IMG/VR virus record: IMGVR_UViG_3300031521_000011
Span: 1-64,000 of that record
DNA: 64,000 bases
Reading direction: 5' to 3' (one strand)
DNA from: a virus
Shown here: piece by piece, positions 1 through 7,959 of the stretch
Position numbering within the stretch: the stretch's first letter is position 1
Layout of the letters: every line of letters starts with the position of its first letter
Position numbers and translations under genes: made by a program
The notes under the pieces: model-generated
Told to the model about the DNA's origin: nothing
Databases searched by the model: none
The model's input: the letters and a program-made list of their open reading frames with translations, nothing else

Positions 1-228
1 GTCCCATGCCTTGATGATTCGGAAGATGTCGATTACGACAGAGGGGCTAGGGTCGGGGCGATTGAAGATATCCCCACCGCATAGTATGGCGGAGACCTGA
101 TTGTTGTGGGCAATCTGCCCTACCTCCACCAATTTCTCTTTAATGGTGGTAAAGTAATCGTCCTTCCTGGACTTGGGACTGACCCCCGTTATATGGGGGT
201 CAGTCATGAACAAGAATCTAAGACTCAA
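1..228 (-). CDS. SbcD/Mre11-type DNA nuclease subunit, N-terminal fragment
   Basis: Only the first 76 residues are in the window; the gene runs off the left edge. After a hydrophobic strand (SLRFLFMTDPH) come the first two calcineurin-type metallophosphoesterase motifs, a DxH at residues 10-12 and GGDIFNRPD near residues 51-59. This pattern is typical of SbcD, Mre11 and T4 gp47 nucleases, which process DNA ends with an ABC-type ATPase partner. The start is TTG at 228-226: it lies 8 nt after AAAGGATG, which overlaps the end of the NAMPT gene, and it places the DxH at the usual distance. ATG at 207 would cut into the first strand. The partner ATPase would be expected just outside the window. 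Confidence 0.8.
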   Translation of the reverse strand, partial: MSLRFLFMTDPHITGVSPKSRKDDYFTTIKEKLVEVGQIAHNNQVSAILCGGDIFNRPDPSPSVVIDIFRIIKAWD

Positions 229-234
229 TTGTGA

Positions 235-1761
235 TCATCCTTTCAAGTCTGGAAATACATAGGGTCGCTGGCTGGCTAGGCGAGCCCGAATATCTGCCAA
301 TGTGTCATCAACCATAAGCTTTCCATCCAGGAATATATCTCGCATAAGATCATCGCTCATGGCCAATTCCCTATCAGCGGCAGAGAGTTCGTCTTGGTAG
401 TAGATTTCATTGTGGAAATCATCCATCAGCACAGCCACCATGCCCTTCTGGGATTTCTTGAAGTGGCTCTTGTCGGTGATGGGGTTCTTAAACAACTTCA
501 TCTCCTCGCCGTTGCAAACAGAATAGGTTGTCTTCAGGGCAAAGCCAAAGGTATCCCTTGTGACATACTGATAGGTAAAGGAGCCAATGCCGTATACCAT
601 ATTGGTAGAGGCAAAACCCTTGGCCATCAGGCGCTGGCAGATCTCTCGGCAGCGATCAATTGTGATAGCGTCGCCATAGATGCAGCCAATGTGTGTATCG
701 AGTTGCTTGAATCCATTTTTGGTGATCGTTCCTCCGAACACCTCCCACAGCAGCTCAATGGCGCCTTTGCGTTCCCATTCAGTCTCTCCATCGGGATCGC
801 CGCACACGATCAACACCGGGTCACCGGAGTCAGGCCGGATAACGACGCGGCCGTTGCGAGCCATGATGTTGGGCTTCAATGCCGGAAGTACCTGCGTCAG
901 GATCTTCCAGAAGTCCCATGTGTCGCTGACGATGCTCACGAAACCAGTCGGCTCAACATCTTCAATGATATGCCTGTAGGATTCCACTTCATCCGTTTGA
1001 CCGTGGCCGGCAGCTTCCATGACGGAATGCTCCGTGGCCGGGATTGATGTACCAACGAGCTCTTTCTCAATGTTAGCATTATAGAAATCTTCCATAGCCA
1101 TGATGGCCGGGATGGTGTCTGTGCCAGTAAAGGAGAGAAGGTGGCCCATACCACTGAGCTTCGCCGCCTCCAGGCAGGACATGCCGCGCATTGAAAAGTC
1201 GTGCCCTTGGAACTGCACGAACGTCGGGTCTCCGCCGGATACATGTGCATAGAAATCCAAGATACGACGATACTGGTCCGCAATCGTGGCGCTGGTGGAC
1301 GCCTGCCAGATCTCACATGACATCAATGTTTCCAGGCTGTTGGTGAGCCAGAAGAAATCCTTGTGAGTATTCTCGATGGTAAGCTGCGGGCACCTGATGG
1401 GCGTAAGGGTACCTTCCGGCACGGCACGGATGCGGATTGGCAGATAGTTGAGGTTCTTCAGCGCAACTATATGGGATGCATCAGGATTCTCCACGCCGAG
1501 AGTGTACTTGATGATGCGCTTGTATTCGGATATAACCTCATCCATCGTGCGCTCGAAGAAGAACTTGTTGAAGTACCAGATCAGATACTCCTTAACGAAT
1601 GCTTGATAGCCGAATGCGACTACCCTATCAACGCCGTCGATGCGGGACATTCGGGGCGTCCATGTGGAGTAGATGACTTCAGTACCCACAGGATACTGCT
1701 TGCGGTGCGACACCTTATAAAAGTCGCAAAGCAATGTTGCTGGATAGATGTAGTTCCCCAT
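235..1761 (-). CDS. nadV: Nicotinamide phosphoribosyltransferase (NAMPT/NadV family)
   Basis: The protein has 508 residues, close to the family norm of about 490. The family makes NMN from nicotinamide and PRPP; the Namat branch of phage NARP1 instead uses ADP-ribose pyrophosphate to make NAD+ directly. Recognisable blocks in order are QGHDFSMRGMSCLEAA, FTGTDTIPAI, SIPATEHSVMEAAG, VSDTWDFWKIL, VIRPDSGDP and the GDAITID/YGIGSFTYQ region around the active site. The start has a clear GGAGGAG site. The PRPP-synthetase-like gene lies 14 bp upstream in the same operon, so the two products probably act in sequence. Whether this is classic NAMPT or Namat cannot be decided from motifs alone. Confidence 0.93.
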   Translation of the reverse strand: MGNYIYPATLLCDFYKVSHRKQYPVGTEVIYSTWTPRMSRIDGVDRVVAFGYQAFVKEYLIWYFNKFFFERTMDEVISEYKRIIKYTLGVENPDASHIVALKNLNYLPIRIRAVPEGTLTPIRCPQLTIENTHKDFFWLTNSLETLMSCEIWQASTSATIADQYRRILDFYAHVSGGDPTFVQFQGHDFSMRGMSCLEAAKLSGMGHLLSFTGTDTIPAIMAMEDFYNANIEKELVGTSIPATEHSVMEAAGHGQTDEVESYRHIIEDVEPTGFVSIVSDTWDFWKILTQVLPALKPNIMARNGRVVIRPDSGDPVLIVCGDPDGETEWERKGAIELLWEVFGGTITKNGFKQLDTHIGCIYGDAITIDRCREICQRLMAKGFASTNMVYGIGSFTYQYVTRDTFGFALKTTYSVCNGEEMKLFKNPITDKSHFKKSQKGMVAVLMDDFHNEIYYQDELSAADRELAMSDDLMRDIFLDGKLMVDDTLADIRARLASQRPYVFPDLKG

Positions 1762-1775
1762 TTGTTATTCTCCTC

Positions 1776-2621
1776 CTATTTATTTATTGTATCGTTAAGT
1801 AGATCCAGCACCGTAAATTTGCTGTTGTAGTGGGTAAGTATGCTGTTGGTTGTGAACACCCTTTCGATGAGTGTGCTGTCCGGAATCTCCCCTTCGTTGA
1901 CCGTGTCCTCGCAATGGCCAACGAGAAGATATATTGCCCCGGCATTTCTAGCCTTCAATGCTTTGGCACCCATCATGAATGTTCCGCCTCTGGAGCATAG
2001 GTCATCAATCATCAATACTTTAGCCCCCGCCAAGCCCTGGCCGAGGCTGGGCTCACCTATACCAATGATCTGGAGGTCCTTGATTACCCCTGTGTCAAAG
2101 TCTCTGTCCTTGTGCCCCACTAATACCTTACGGAATTTGAACATCTTGCCATACCGCTTGGCTGCACCGGCATCCGGGAAATAAGCATAGTCATTTCCTA
2201 TATCGAACTTAGACAAGTGAAGCGCCTGCTGGAGCAACTCCTGTGTAAAATATCTGGGTGCGCTTCTATCCACAAGGGCCATGACAACATCTGAGTGCGG
2301 CTCGCCGATCTCAACAATATTGAATTCAAGAGAGTTGATAAACTCAGCCACATACTTCAGTGTAAATACGGAATTGTTTTCCACCCGATCCATGCGCTCA
2401 TAAGGCATGTAGTACATCTTGAGATTACAACTGCCGCCGTAGGATTGGATGTGCCTGACCACAAACATTAGTTTTATAAGGTCTGCATCACTTTGATACC
2501 AGAACTGAATGTTGCTTACGGCGCCCTTAAATATATGTGAGTTAATAAGGACTGGCTTGATGTTTGTCTCACCGTTGGGAAATTGTTCAAATGAAAGGCG
2601 GTTTCCGTTTAGGAAAATCAT
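1776..2621 (-). CDS. Ribose-phosphate pyrophosphokinase family protein (Prs or Adps-like)
   Basis: This 281-residue protein is shorter than cellular Prs (about 315) but has the family hallmarks: PYERMDR in the ATP-binding region and the PRPP loop VLMIDDLCSRGGT near residues 200-212. Prs makes PRPP from ribose 5-phosphate and ATP. In the phage NARP1 pathway a homologue (Adps) pyrophosphorylates ADP-ribose. Its position directly upstream of the NAMPT gene fits either a PRPP supplier or Adps. Its start codon overlaps the stop of the upstream gene (ATGA), suggesting translational coupling. Confidence 0.88.
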   Translation of the reverse strand: MIFLNGNRLSFEQFPNGETNIKPVLINSHIFKGAVSNIQFWYQSDADLIKLMFVVRHIQSYGGSCNLKMYYMPYERMDRVENNSVFTLKYVAEFINSLEFNIVEIGEPHSDVVMALVDRSAPRYFTQELLQQALHLSKFDIGNDYAYFPDAGAAKRYGKMFKFRKVLVGHKDRDFDTGVIKDLQIIGIGEPSLGQGLAGAKVLMIDDLCSRGGTFMMGAKALKARNAGAIYLLVGHCEDTVNEGEIPDSTLIERVFTTNSILTHYNSKFTVLDLLNDTINK

Positions 2622-3028
2622 TCTCTTTCTCCTCCTGTTTCTTCCAAATCGTCCTCTGGCTCATCGTCCTCATCGAGGGTTGCTTCCTCCCCCTCGGCGG
2701 CTGGCTTCTTTACCTTTTTCTCCTTATTGATGCGGTCCGTCCTTAGCGCAGATATGTAACTCCGGCCGACACGCCGGATGACAAGCGCTTCATAGATATT
2801 GCCATCTTCATCGCAAAGGAGGTACTGCGTGGAATCCCTGGCCTTCTCCGGCACCATGTCTTTGTGGGGAGATAAGCCAAGAAATGAGAGCTTGGTTGAC
2901 TTTGTGTACTTCTTATCCTTGTCTGTGCAGGTATACTTGTAGTCGATTTTGTCGAAGAGGGCTGAGGATCTGCTCAACTCAATAGAGAGGTTCTTGTTAA
3001 AAAACCTCTCTTTGGATGGAACTGACAT
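2618..3028 (-). CDS. Unknown protein with acidic C-terminal tail
   Basis: A 136-residue protein I do not recognise. The start at 3028 (MSVPSKERFF) is chosen because GAGG lies 7 nt upstream; an in-frame extension to 3067 has no ribosome site. The first 105 residues are mixed charged and hydrophobic. The last 35 are rich in Lys then Glu/Asp (KKVKKPAAEGEEATLDEDDE), like flexible acidic tails of DNA-mimic or nucleic-acid-associated proteins. It sits between the dNMP kinase and Prs genes in one operon. Confidence 0.7.
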   Translation of the reverse strand: MSVPSKERFFNKNLSIELSRSSALFDKIDYKYTCTDKDKKYTKSTKLSFLGLSPHKDMVPEKARDSTQYLLCDEDGNIYEALVIRRVGRSYISALRTDRINKEKKVKKPAAEGEEATLDEDDEPEDDLEETGGERE

Positions 3029-3042
3029 GATGATACCTCGCT

Positions 3043-3612
3043 TTATATAGAAATGTCGACAAGCCATGCTGTGATTTTGCGTTTAAATTCGGCAATACAT
3101 ATGCCGGTATTGTCGATCATGGAATCACATAGTCCGTTATCCATGATATACTGTGCGCTGATTTCCGTTTCGTGTTTGAATGCTGTTTCTTGGTTAAACC
3201 CGTCGCGGCCCCTCAGGCGCAGCGCTCTGACGAATGGGTCTGCCTGTACGCCTACGACATGAAAACCGCGCTTCTTCCAGAACTCGACCTCGTTAACCTG
3301 GCGGCCGTCGGCAATGACGAATGGATAGGGTGCGGAAGAGAAGGCGCCCGCCAGCATGCTCATTGAGTTCAATGTTGCCACATTCCAAACATCGGGCCCA
3401 TAATTTTTCCGTGCCCACTGGCCATATTCCTGGTATAGCTGCCTTTTCCTGTCCGGTGTTTCGTCGTAGTACAGCAAGTCTACGTGCTCCCTGATCCACC
3501 TCCCCAATTTAAGGGTGCGATAATCAGCCAGCTCATGGAGTGTGTCAGCCACAGTGTCTTTTCCACTGCCCATACATCCAATTATGAGAATGTTTGGAAA
3601 TTTCTTTGCCAT
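3043..3612 (-). CDS. Deoxynucleoside monophosphate kinase-like P-loop kinase
   Basis: A 189-residue kinase with Walker A GCMGSGKDT at residues 12-20, directly after an ILII strand, and a lid-like region with RALRLRGRD. The size and GSGKDT variant match phage dNMP kinases, which convert dNMPs to dNDPs; dephospho-CoA kinase shares the fold and is the main alternative. The neighbouring dCMP deaminase and nucleotidase favour the nucleotide role. The ribosome site GGAGGAG touches the 3' arm of a strong hairpin just upstream. Confidence 0.75.
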   Translation of the reverse strand: MAKKFPNILIIGCMGSGKDTVADTLHELADYRTLKLGRWIREHVDLLYYDETPDRKRQLYQEYGQWARKNYGPDVWNVATLNSMSMLAGAFSSAPYPFVIADGRQVNEVEFWKKRGFHVVGVQADPFVRALRLRGRDGFNQETAFKHETEISAQYIMDNGLCDSMIDNTGICIAEFKRKITAWLVDISI

Positions 3613-3623
3613 AAAAACTCCTC

Positions 3624-3659
3624 CTTCAGCTACAAGTATTTTATCCCTTGTAGCTGAAG
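3624..3659 (-). promoter_or_regulatory. Perfect 13-bp hairpin next to the dNMP kinase ribosome site
   Basis: CTTCAGCTACAAG (3624-3636) pairs perfectly with CTTGTAGCTGAAG (3647-3659), leaving a 10-nt loop. On the minus-strand transcript the 3' arm runs into the GGAGGAG of the gene at 3612. The loop side reads ACAAGGGATAAAA, a degenerate form of the minus-strand promoter element. There is no U-tract, so it is not a simple terminator. It may act as an RNA stabiliser, a processing site, or a translational operator. Confidence 0.6.
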
Positions 3660-3672
3660 CAATTTCCAGTTT

Positions 3673-4605
3673 TTACCTTTCAGGTAAAGTGATTTGGGAC
3701 ATCTGTACACCCTTCTTTGCCAGAAGTTTTATGGTGTTCTGGTCGGGGCGGTACTCATTATAGTAATATATTCGCTTAATGCCCGCCTGCAGTAAAGTCT
3801 TTACGCAGATGTAGCATGGGCAGTGAGTGACGTAGATCTCGGCGCCGTCACAGGAATGGCCAAGCCTTGCGCTTTGGATCAATGCATTGGCTTCAGCATG
3901 CACTGTACGGATACAATGTCCATCAACCATCAGGTGCCCCACATCATCACAGTGATCATCACCAGAGACACTGCCGTTGTAACCGGTGGCTATGAGCATA
4001 TGGTTCTTGGCAATGACGCAACCGACACGAGCCCTGTCGCAGGTGGCCCGGGTGGCCGCCTCCAGCGCCAGGCGCATGAAATACACCTCCCACGACTCAC
4101 GGCGGAAAGGATTTTCACATTTAGTCGGAGGATTATTGAGTGTTGCCAAGGCTTTATCCTTGTATTCACTGGAAATTTTACCTTGCTCAACAAGTCTTAT
4201 CATGCGGCTTTGAGGAATCTTACCAAACTCGATACTGAATTCAGTGAATCTTTTTAGCATCCAAAAAAGCCGCTGCATTTCATCTCGTTCATCAATTGTA
4301 AAGGTGTACTCTGCAGGATTTGTGAGCCGATTTACAACATACTCATCATCAATTACAACAATAAGCTCCTTGTATTCGTGAAGAAGTACCCTTTCCGCCT
4401 CAAGAAATATTGCGCGAGCGTACCAAAACAGCTTCGTCGGCTTGGCCTCATTGACATTGACACGAATAAGACCATCTTCTCCGAAGCTTATCTGAGCTAT
4501 GGAGTTTTTGATGATTGGGTATGTGACAGGTTTTCCCTGAAGCTCATTCAGGAGTCCACTCGAAATGCTTTCAACTCCGGCGTAGTAAACAGTTGATGTT
4601 TTCAT
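3673..4605 (-). CDS. dCMP deaminase with a long N-terminal extension
   Basis: The C-terminal 140 residues form a zinc-dependent cytidine/deoxycytidylate deaminase domain. HAEANA gives the first zinc ligand and the catalytic Glu, and PCYIC gives the two Cys ligands; the fold begins around WEVYFMRLALEAA. It should deaminate dCMP to dUMP, feeding thymidylate synthesis. The first 165 residues are not deaminase and I do not recognise them, making the protein about twice the usual 150-180 residues. The start overlaps the upstream stop as TAATG, so translation is probably coupled to the nucleotidase gene. Confidence 0.88.
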   Translation of the reverse strand: MKTSTVYYAGVESISSGLLNELQGKPVTYPIIKNSIAQISFGEDGLIRVNVNEAKPTKLFWYARAIFLEAERVLLHEYKELIVVIDDEYVVNRLTNPAEYTFTIDERDEMQRLFWMLKRFTEFSIEFGKIPQSRMIRLVEQGKISSEYKDKALATLNNPPTKCENPFRRESWEVYFMRLALEAATRATCDRARVGCVIAKNHMLIATGYNGSVSGDDHCDDVGHLMVDGHCIRTVHAEANALIQSARLGHSCDGAEIYVTHCPCYICVKTLLQAGIKRIYYYNEYRPDQNTIKLLAKKGVQMSQITLPER

Positions 4606-5183
4606 TATTCCTCCTCTTGGAATATGTTTGTGAAGAAGCGCTGCACGTCGTTATGGTTAAAGAGATGAATACCCACATACCCCATATTATGAGTATAGTC
4701 ACCGAAGCAAATTTTTGTGCCTTTGAACTGGCTCATGCTGACTGGGCTGTCGTCCATCAGGAATGCCCGCGTCTCTGGCGGCTCTGCCAATACGGACTTG
4801 TTTGGAGAAATGAATGTCTGCCCCATAGTCGTCAGCATGATAACATTCTCAACGAATGGAGCATATTTCTCAAGCCACCAATATTTCCCCGGGGCGGCGC
4901 TGGCGAATGCCTGTGTGGCAATTATCAGCCTGGCGTTCTCATGAATCATCCTCATGGTATCAATGGCGCCGGGCAGCGGATAGAGATACTTGAAGAACTG
5001 AGGAGTGCGATACACGTTGGTAACCCATTCTTCGGAGCATTTGGTGAAGTTTGGATGACCCCATCCGCCGGCGGAGGTAAGGTTCTCGTGGAATTCTTCA
5101 TTGTATCTGTTGACGATGCCGGCATCCGTATCGACGGTGGTCAGGTCCATGTCCATGTAGACAATAATGTCATCCCTACGCAT
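4605..5183 (-). CDS. HAD-family 5'(3')-deoxyribonucleotidase-like protein
   Basis: 192 residues with the HAD motif I aspartates in VYMDMDLT (the nucleophile and acid/base pair DxD), motif II in LIIATQA and motif III/IV aspartates in AFLMDDSP. This matches the NT5C family, which dephosphorylates (d)NMPs. In a phage nucleotide operon it may trim unwanted nucleotides or dUMP. Both ends are coupled by TAATG overlaps with its neighbours. Confidence 0.75.
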   Translation of the reverse strand: MRRDDIIVYMDMDLTTVDTDAGIVNRYNEEFHENLTSAGGWGHPNFTKCSEEWVTNVYRTPQFFKYLYPLPGAIDTMRMIHENARLIIATQAFASAAPGKYWWLEKYAPFVENVIMLTTMGQTFISPNKSVLAEPPETRAFLMDDSPVSMSQFKGTKICFGDYTHNMGYVGIHLFNHNDVQRFFTNIFQEEE

Positions 5184-5536
5184 TAATTTAGCCTCTTCTT
5201 TCTGTCCGCGATGTTCACAATGGATAGTGGTGGATTTGCTGACGCCTCTGGCGACTCTTTCTGTTTCTTCCTTTCCGAAAGAAGAGGAAGGATCTGCTGC
5301 CGCAGTTCAGGTGGAATCATTTCCTCCTTCAGCTCAGGTATAACTTGGGCGACTATGGCTTCGGAACATTTTTCCCCATCAAAAATCGCCTTGCATACCT
5401 CATAGATGTGCGTTGAGTCAAAGTGAAGGACACTAAAATCCACCATGTCATTGACCATGGCCAGCAATGAGTTGCCGAGCAGGTTGCAAAATTCTTGAAT
5501 CCTGGGATCGTCCTGAGTGATGTTTTTATTATCCAT
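5183..5536 (-). CDS. Unknown 117-residue protein
   Basis: Not recognised. The start at 5536 (MDNKNITQDD) has AAGGAGGG at the right distance; the longer in-frame reading up to 5758 overlaps the next gene and lacks a site. The sequence is mainly helical, with an ELKEEMIPPELRQQILPLL stretch and a basic, Lys-rich end (ERKKQK, ADRKKRLN). It couples to the nucleotidase through a TAATG overlap. Confidence 0.7.
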   Translation of the reverse strand: MDNKNITQDDPRIQEFCNLLGNSLLAMVNDMVDFSVLHFDSTHIYEVCKAIFDGEKCSEAIVAQVIPELKEEMIPPELRQQILPLLSERKKQKESPEASANPPLSIVNIADRKKRLN

Positions 5537-5546
5537 GTTACCCTCC

Positions 5547-5777
5547 TTATATATTCCTGAAAGTAGTCTCAATAATCGGGCACCACTCTGGCGGCTCGAT
5601 ATCTTGAAAGTAAGGGTTGAGTGAAGCAAAATATTCCTCGTCACGGCTGATTTCTTTTCCATTCCAGTTACACCGAAGAACACCTTCATCAGTATACTCA
5701 TCTGATTTGACAAGCAGTCCGAGAGGGCATTGAAGGCACTTTTGTGGGCGCTTATCAAACTTGAGGATGAACGCCAT
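5547..5777 (-). CDS. Small cysteine-containing protein
   Basis: A 76-residue protein starting at 5777 (MAFILKFDKR) behind TTGGAGG. It has CLQC near the start, then single Cys residues (LRCNW, EWCP), a spacing that could bind zinc. It overlaps the end of the upstream gene by 23 bp. The function is unknown. Confidence 0.65.
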   Translation of the reverse strand: MAFILKFDKRPQKCLQCPLGLLVKSDEYTDEGVLRCNWNGKEISRDEEYFASLNPYFQDIEPPEWCPIIETTFRNI

Positions 5778-6114
5778 CTGGAGCCTCCAATAAATGCTTG
5801 ATTTGGGTAAAAATCTCAGGTACCAGGCAAACAGTAATATTGATAGGCTGAATGCTTGGATCATCGAAGAAACCATGCAAACCCATCCTATCCAGGCCAT
5901 AATCCTTGTGCCATGAAATAAAGCAGCCAGTATTGTGCACTTGCTGTAGGACGGCCGCCATATCATTTAATGGAGAATAGTCATTACTCTTTCCTCCGCA
6001 CTTGAAGTGAAGGGTTCCTTTATCAATAGCTTCCTTAATTTGAGCAGCAAGTATTATTCCTTTTTCCATGCCATATCTGAAGTCTTTTGGGATAGCGAGA
6101 TCGTACCTTTCCAT
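5755..6114 (-). CDS. Unknown 119-residue protein
   Basis: Not recognised. The start has GAGGTG 6 nt upstream. The composition is that of a compact globular protein, with no membrane segment. It is the first gene after a TGCTATAAT extended -10 element and heads the leftward nucleotide-metabolism run. Confidence 0.65.
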   Translation of the reverse strand: MERYDLAIPKDFRYGMEKGIILAAQIKEAIDKGTLHFKCGGKSNDYSPLNDMAAVLQQVHNTGCFISWHKDYGLDRMGLHGFFDDPSIQPINITVCLVPEIFTQIKHLLEAPDGVHPQV

Positions 6115-6141
6115 ATGAACACCTCACAATATCAGAATAGT

Positions 6142-6390
6142 CTAATTATAGCATACACCGAGACAAAAAGAAGGCAAGTGTGCACGATTCCTAAAGTTCT
6201 GTACTCCATCCTCAAGCGTGCGTGCCCAACTGCCACGCTCAACTTGAGCATTCCCGTCTTTCACGTAGTAGTCCCATACAATAAACGGCCTGCATGTGTT
6301 GTGCGGATACAAACAAAGGACGGTGTCCCCTTCCTTAGCAAGTACATAAGCTGGCTCGCCATTCACTATGATGATTTCAATTGGACTCAT
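6142..6390 (-). CDS. Unknown 82-residue protein
   Basis: A small beta-rich protein (MSPIEIIIVNGEPAYVLAKE...) with a GGAGGGG site. The final codons TGC TAT AAT TAG also spell an extended -10 promoter for the next gene. No family is recognised. Confidence 0.65.
   Translation of the reverse strand: MSPIEIIIVNGEPAYVLAKEGDTVLCLYPHNTCRPFIVWDYYVKDGNAQVERGSWARTLEDGVQNFRNRAHLPSFCLGVCYN
6145..6153 (-). promoter_or_regulatory. Extended -10 promoter candidate inside a gene end
   Basis: The minus strand reads TGCTATAAT, a TGn-TATAAT extended -10 element, 31 bp before the start of the gene at 6114. No good -35 hexamer is seen at 17 bp, as is usual for extended -10 promoters. It coincides with the last codons of the gene at 6142. 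Confidence 0.4.
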
Positions 6391-6410
6391 ATTCCCCTCC
6401 TAAAATATTA

Positions 6411-6427
6411 GCCGGGCAATGCCCGGC
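6411..6427 (-). terminator. Terminator after the 6457 gene
   Basis: GCCGGGC and GCCCGGC form a 7-bp GC stem with a 3-nt loop, followed on the minus strand by TAATATTTT. It lies between the end of the 6457 gene and the ribosome site of the 6390 gene. Confidence 0.65.
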
Positions 6428-6456
6428 TCTTTTGTTACTTATACCCATAGGTTATC

Positions 6457-6693
6457 TCAGGGTTGACATATGAGATATATCCACACACCTACAACCACTA
6501 GGATTGCCAATAACCAGACCAAAATACCCATATTGAACTTCTTGTGTGGAAGAAAATCTCGCACCACCCTGTAGGGAATGGTTTTGTGAAGTCTTCTCCT
6601 GTATCCCACCATGCTCGCCGGCAGGATGCCATGGCCAGTGATCATAAAGCCCTTACGTCCAGCACGGATTCTGATGATAGCCTTTGCCCTCAT
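6457..6693 (-). CDS. Small single-pass membrane protein
   Basis: 78 residues. The N-terminal half is very basic (RAKAIIRIRAGRKG, YRRRLHKTIPYR); the C-terminal 25 residues form one membrane helix (MGILVWLLAILVVVGVWIYLI). The start at 6693 is preferred because its ATG overlaps the upstream stop as TAATG. This looks like a membrane-anchored protein with a cytoplasmic basic head; the function is unknown. Confidence 0.65.
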   Translation of the reverse strand: MRAKAIIRIRAGRKGFMITGHGILPASMVGYRRRLHKTIPYRVVRDFLPHKKFNMGILVWLLAILVVVGVWIYLICQP

Positions 6694-7067
6694 TAAATAC
6701 TTTTCCTTTCCCATCCATATCTTTCTTCCCATTTATGCCCGCAGAGGCACTCAACTTCCCAGAAGAATGAATCCTTTGGAAGTGCGGCTATTGTATCGTG
6801 CCCTTTGCATCTTGGGCATGGAAACTTGGGCAAAAAAGGAGACCGCAGCGCGGCCCCCTTTTCAAATTCTATAATGTCAGGATATTTGTCGAGTATATTC
6901 TCCTCGCATGGGAGGCATACATAAAGATGGCGGTCATATACCTCACCACAATCGCCGGTTGCGGGTACTGATCCTGTGAGGGCCACCAAGCCCACGGGGA
7001 TGTTTCTCTCGCACAGGTAACACCAATGGCTGATTCTTTGCTTCACGTGCCTTCTGTCGAAGATCAT
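6693..7067 (-). CDS. Zinc-ribbon-like protein
   Basis: 124 residues with four Cys pairs: CYLC, CLPC, CPRC and CLCG. This suggests two zinc-binding knuckles, the last followed by HKWEERYGW. The start at 7067 is chosen because GGAGG is 10 nt upstream; an ATG at 7076 is only 1 nt from it. Its first 125 bp overlap the previous gene in another frame. It could be a small nucleic-acid-binding or RNA-polymerase-binding protein. Confidence 0.65.
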   Translation of the reverse strand: MIFDRRHVKQRISHWCYLCERNIPVGLVALTGSVPATGDCGEVYDRHLYVCLPCEENILDKYPDIIEFEKGAALRSPFLPKFPCPRCKGHDTIAALPKDSFFWEVECLCGHKWEERYGWERKSI

Positions 7068-7536
7068 CCTTTTCATGCCTCCTATACATTTGTACGCAGG
7101 ACTTTACCTGCGTCACGAACTGCTGACCTGAGTGACGCCAACCCTTATTGCGAACACCATTCTCGATAAGAGCGTCCATGGCGCTGTCGAGTATTTTTTG
7201 TGCGGCATCCTCCGCCTCATCCATCGACACAATGATATAGGATGCTGTGTCGATAAAGCTACCAGTTTCGCTGTTAATGACAGAGTGGAGTACGATTTTC
7301 CCACCCGGCAGCATGCCATAGTCGAAGACGAAGAAATAATCCGAATCACCAACCCCGAACTGCAATATCCCATATGGGTTGGTGAGAGTCATACCCATGG
7401 TGGCATCTCCTTCGCCTTTTGCCGGCCGCATGTCGTTATTGATGATGCACGTTGGGTCTAGCGCATGGTTGAATTCGTCGAAGGGTATGCCGTCTTTCCA
7501 TTTGGCAATCTTGGCCATCGGGTAATTATTGCTCAT
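6943..7536 (-). CDS. Unknown 197-residue protein
   Basis: The start at 7536 (MSNNYPMAKIAKW) sits 8 nt after GGAGG; an in-frame ATG at 7551 contains that site. The N-terminal 130 residues look like one globular domain. The C-terminal 45 residues (RGLGGPHRISTRNRRLW) overlap the zinc-ribbon gene out of frame, so this tail may be read only because no stop occurs earlier. No family is recognised. Confidence 0.65.
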   Translation of the reverse strand: MSNNYPMAKIAKWKDGIPFDEFNHALDPTCIINNDMRPAKGEGDATMGMTLTNPYGILQFGVGDSDYFFVFDYGMLPGGKIVLHSVINSETGSFIDTASYIIVSMDEAEDAAQKILDSAMDALIENGVRNKGWRHSGQQFVTQVKSCVQMYRRHEKDDLRQKAREAKNQPLVLPVREKHPRGLGGPHRISTRNRRLW

Positions 7537-7921
7537 TGTTATACCCTCCATAAGCTCCCATTAGCAGAGAGAAGAAGTTGATATTGTCAGGAATATCCCT
7601 CATTACGATTACCAACGCCTCCGCCTTCTCGAACAAACCCCTGGTAGCCAAGAGGTCCTTTTGTGCATGCCCAATAACCTCATTGATTTCCTGCTGCTCG
7701 GCAGGTTTTGTATACTTTTCCAGTAGTCCTGTGAGATACTTTATATCCGATTCCTTGTCGAATATGTTTCTCTCGCAGTCCCTACTATAGCTTTCCGCTA
7801 TAACTCTCATGTTACTAAACATGCCCTTGAACTTGTCGGGCTGTTCTGAGAACATGAATGCACTGGAGTGATACTGAGACATCACACCAGTGAATACCTG
7901 TGGATTGTAATTCTGTGGCAT
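7526..7921 (-). CDS. Unknown helical protein
   Basis: 131 residues with a central charged helical stretch (KYLTGLLEKYTKPAEQQEINEV) and an aromatic C-terminus. AGGGAGGGG precedes the ATG, and a promoter element ends 17 bp upstream, so this is the first gene of its unit. The last codons overlap the start of the next gene. Confidence 0.7.
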   Translation of the reverse strand: MPQNYNPQVFTGVMSQYHSSAFMFSEQPDKFKGMFSNMRVIAESYSRDCERNIFDKESDIKYLTGLLEKYTKPAEQQEINEVIGHAQKDLLATRGLFEKAEALVIVMRDIPDNINFFSLLMGAYGGYNNEQ

Positions 7922-7938
7922 TTGATCCCCTCCCTAAA

Positions 7939-7953
7939 TTTTATTTCTTATAC
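7939..7953 (-). promoter_or_regulatory. Promoter element copy 1 (GTATAAGAAATAAAA)
   Basis: This is the leftmost copy of the 15-bp element GTATAAGnnATAAAA. It ends 17 bp before the start at 7921 and lies just after the hairpin at 7960-7989. The next genes leftward lack their own copy, so this unit may extend several kilobases. Confidence 0.65.
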
Positions 7954-7959
7954 AAAAGG

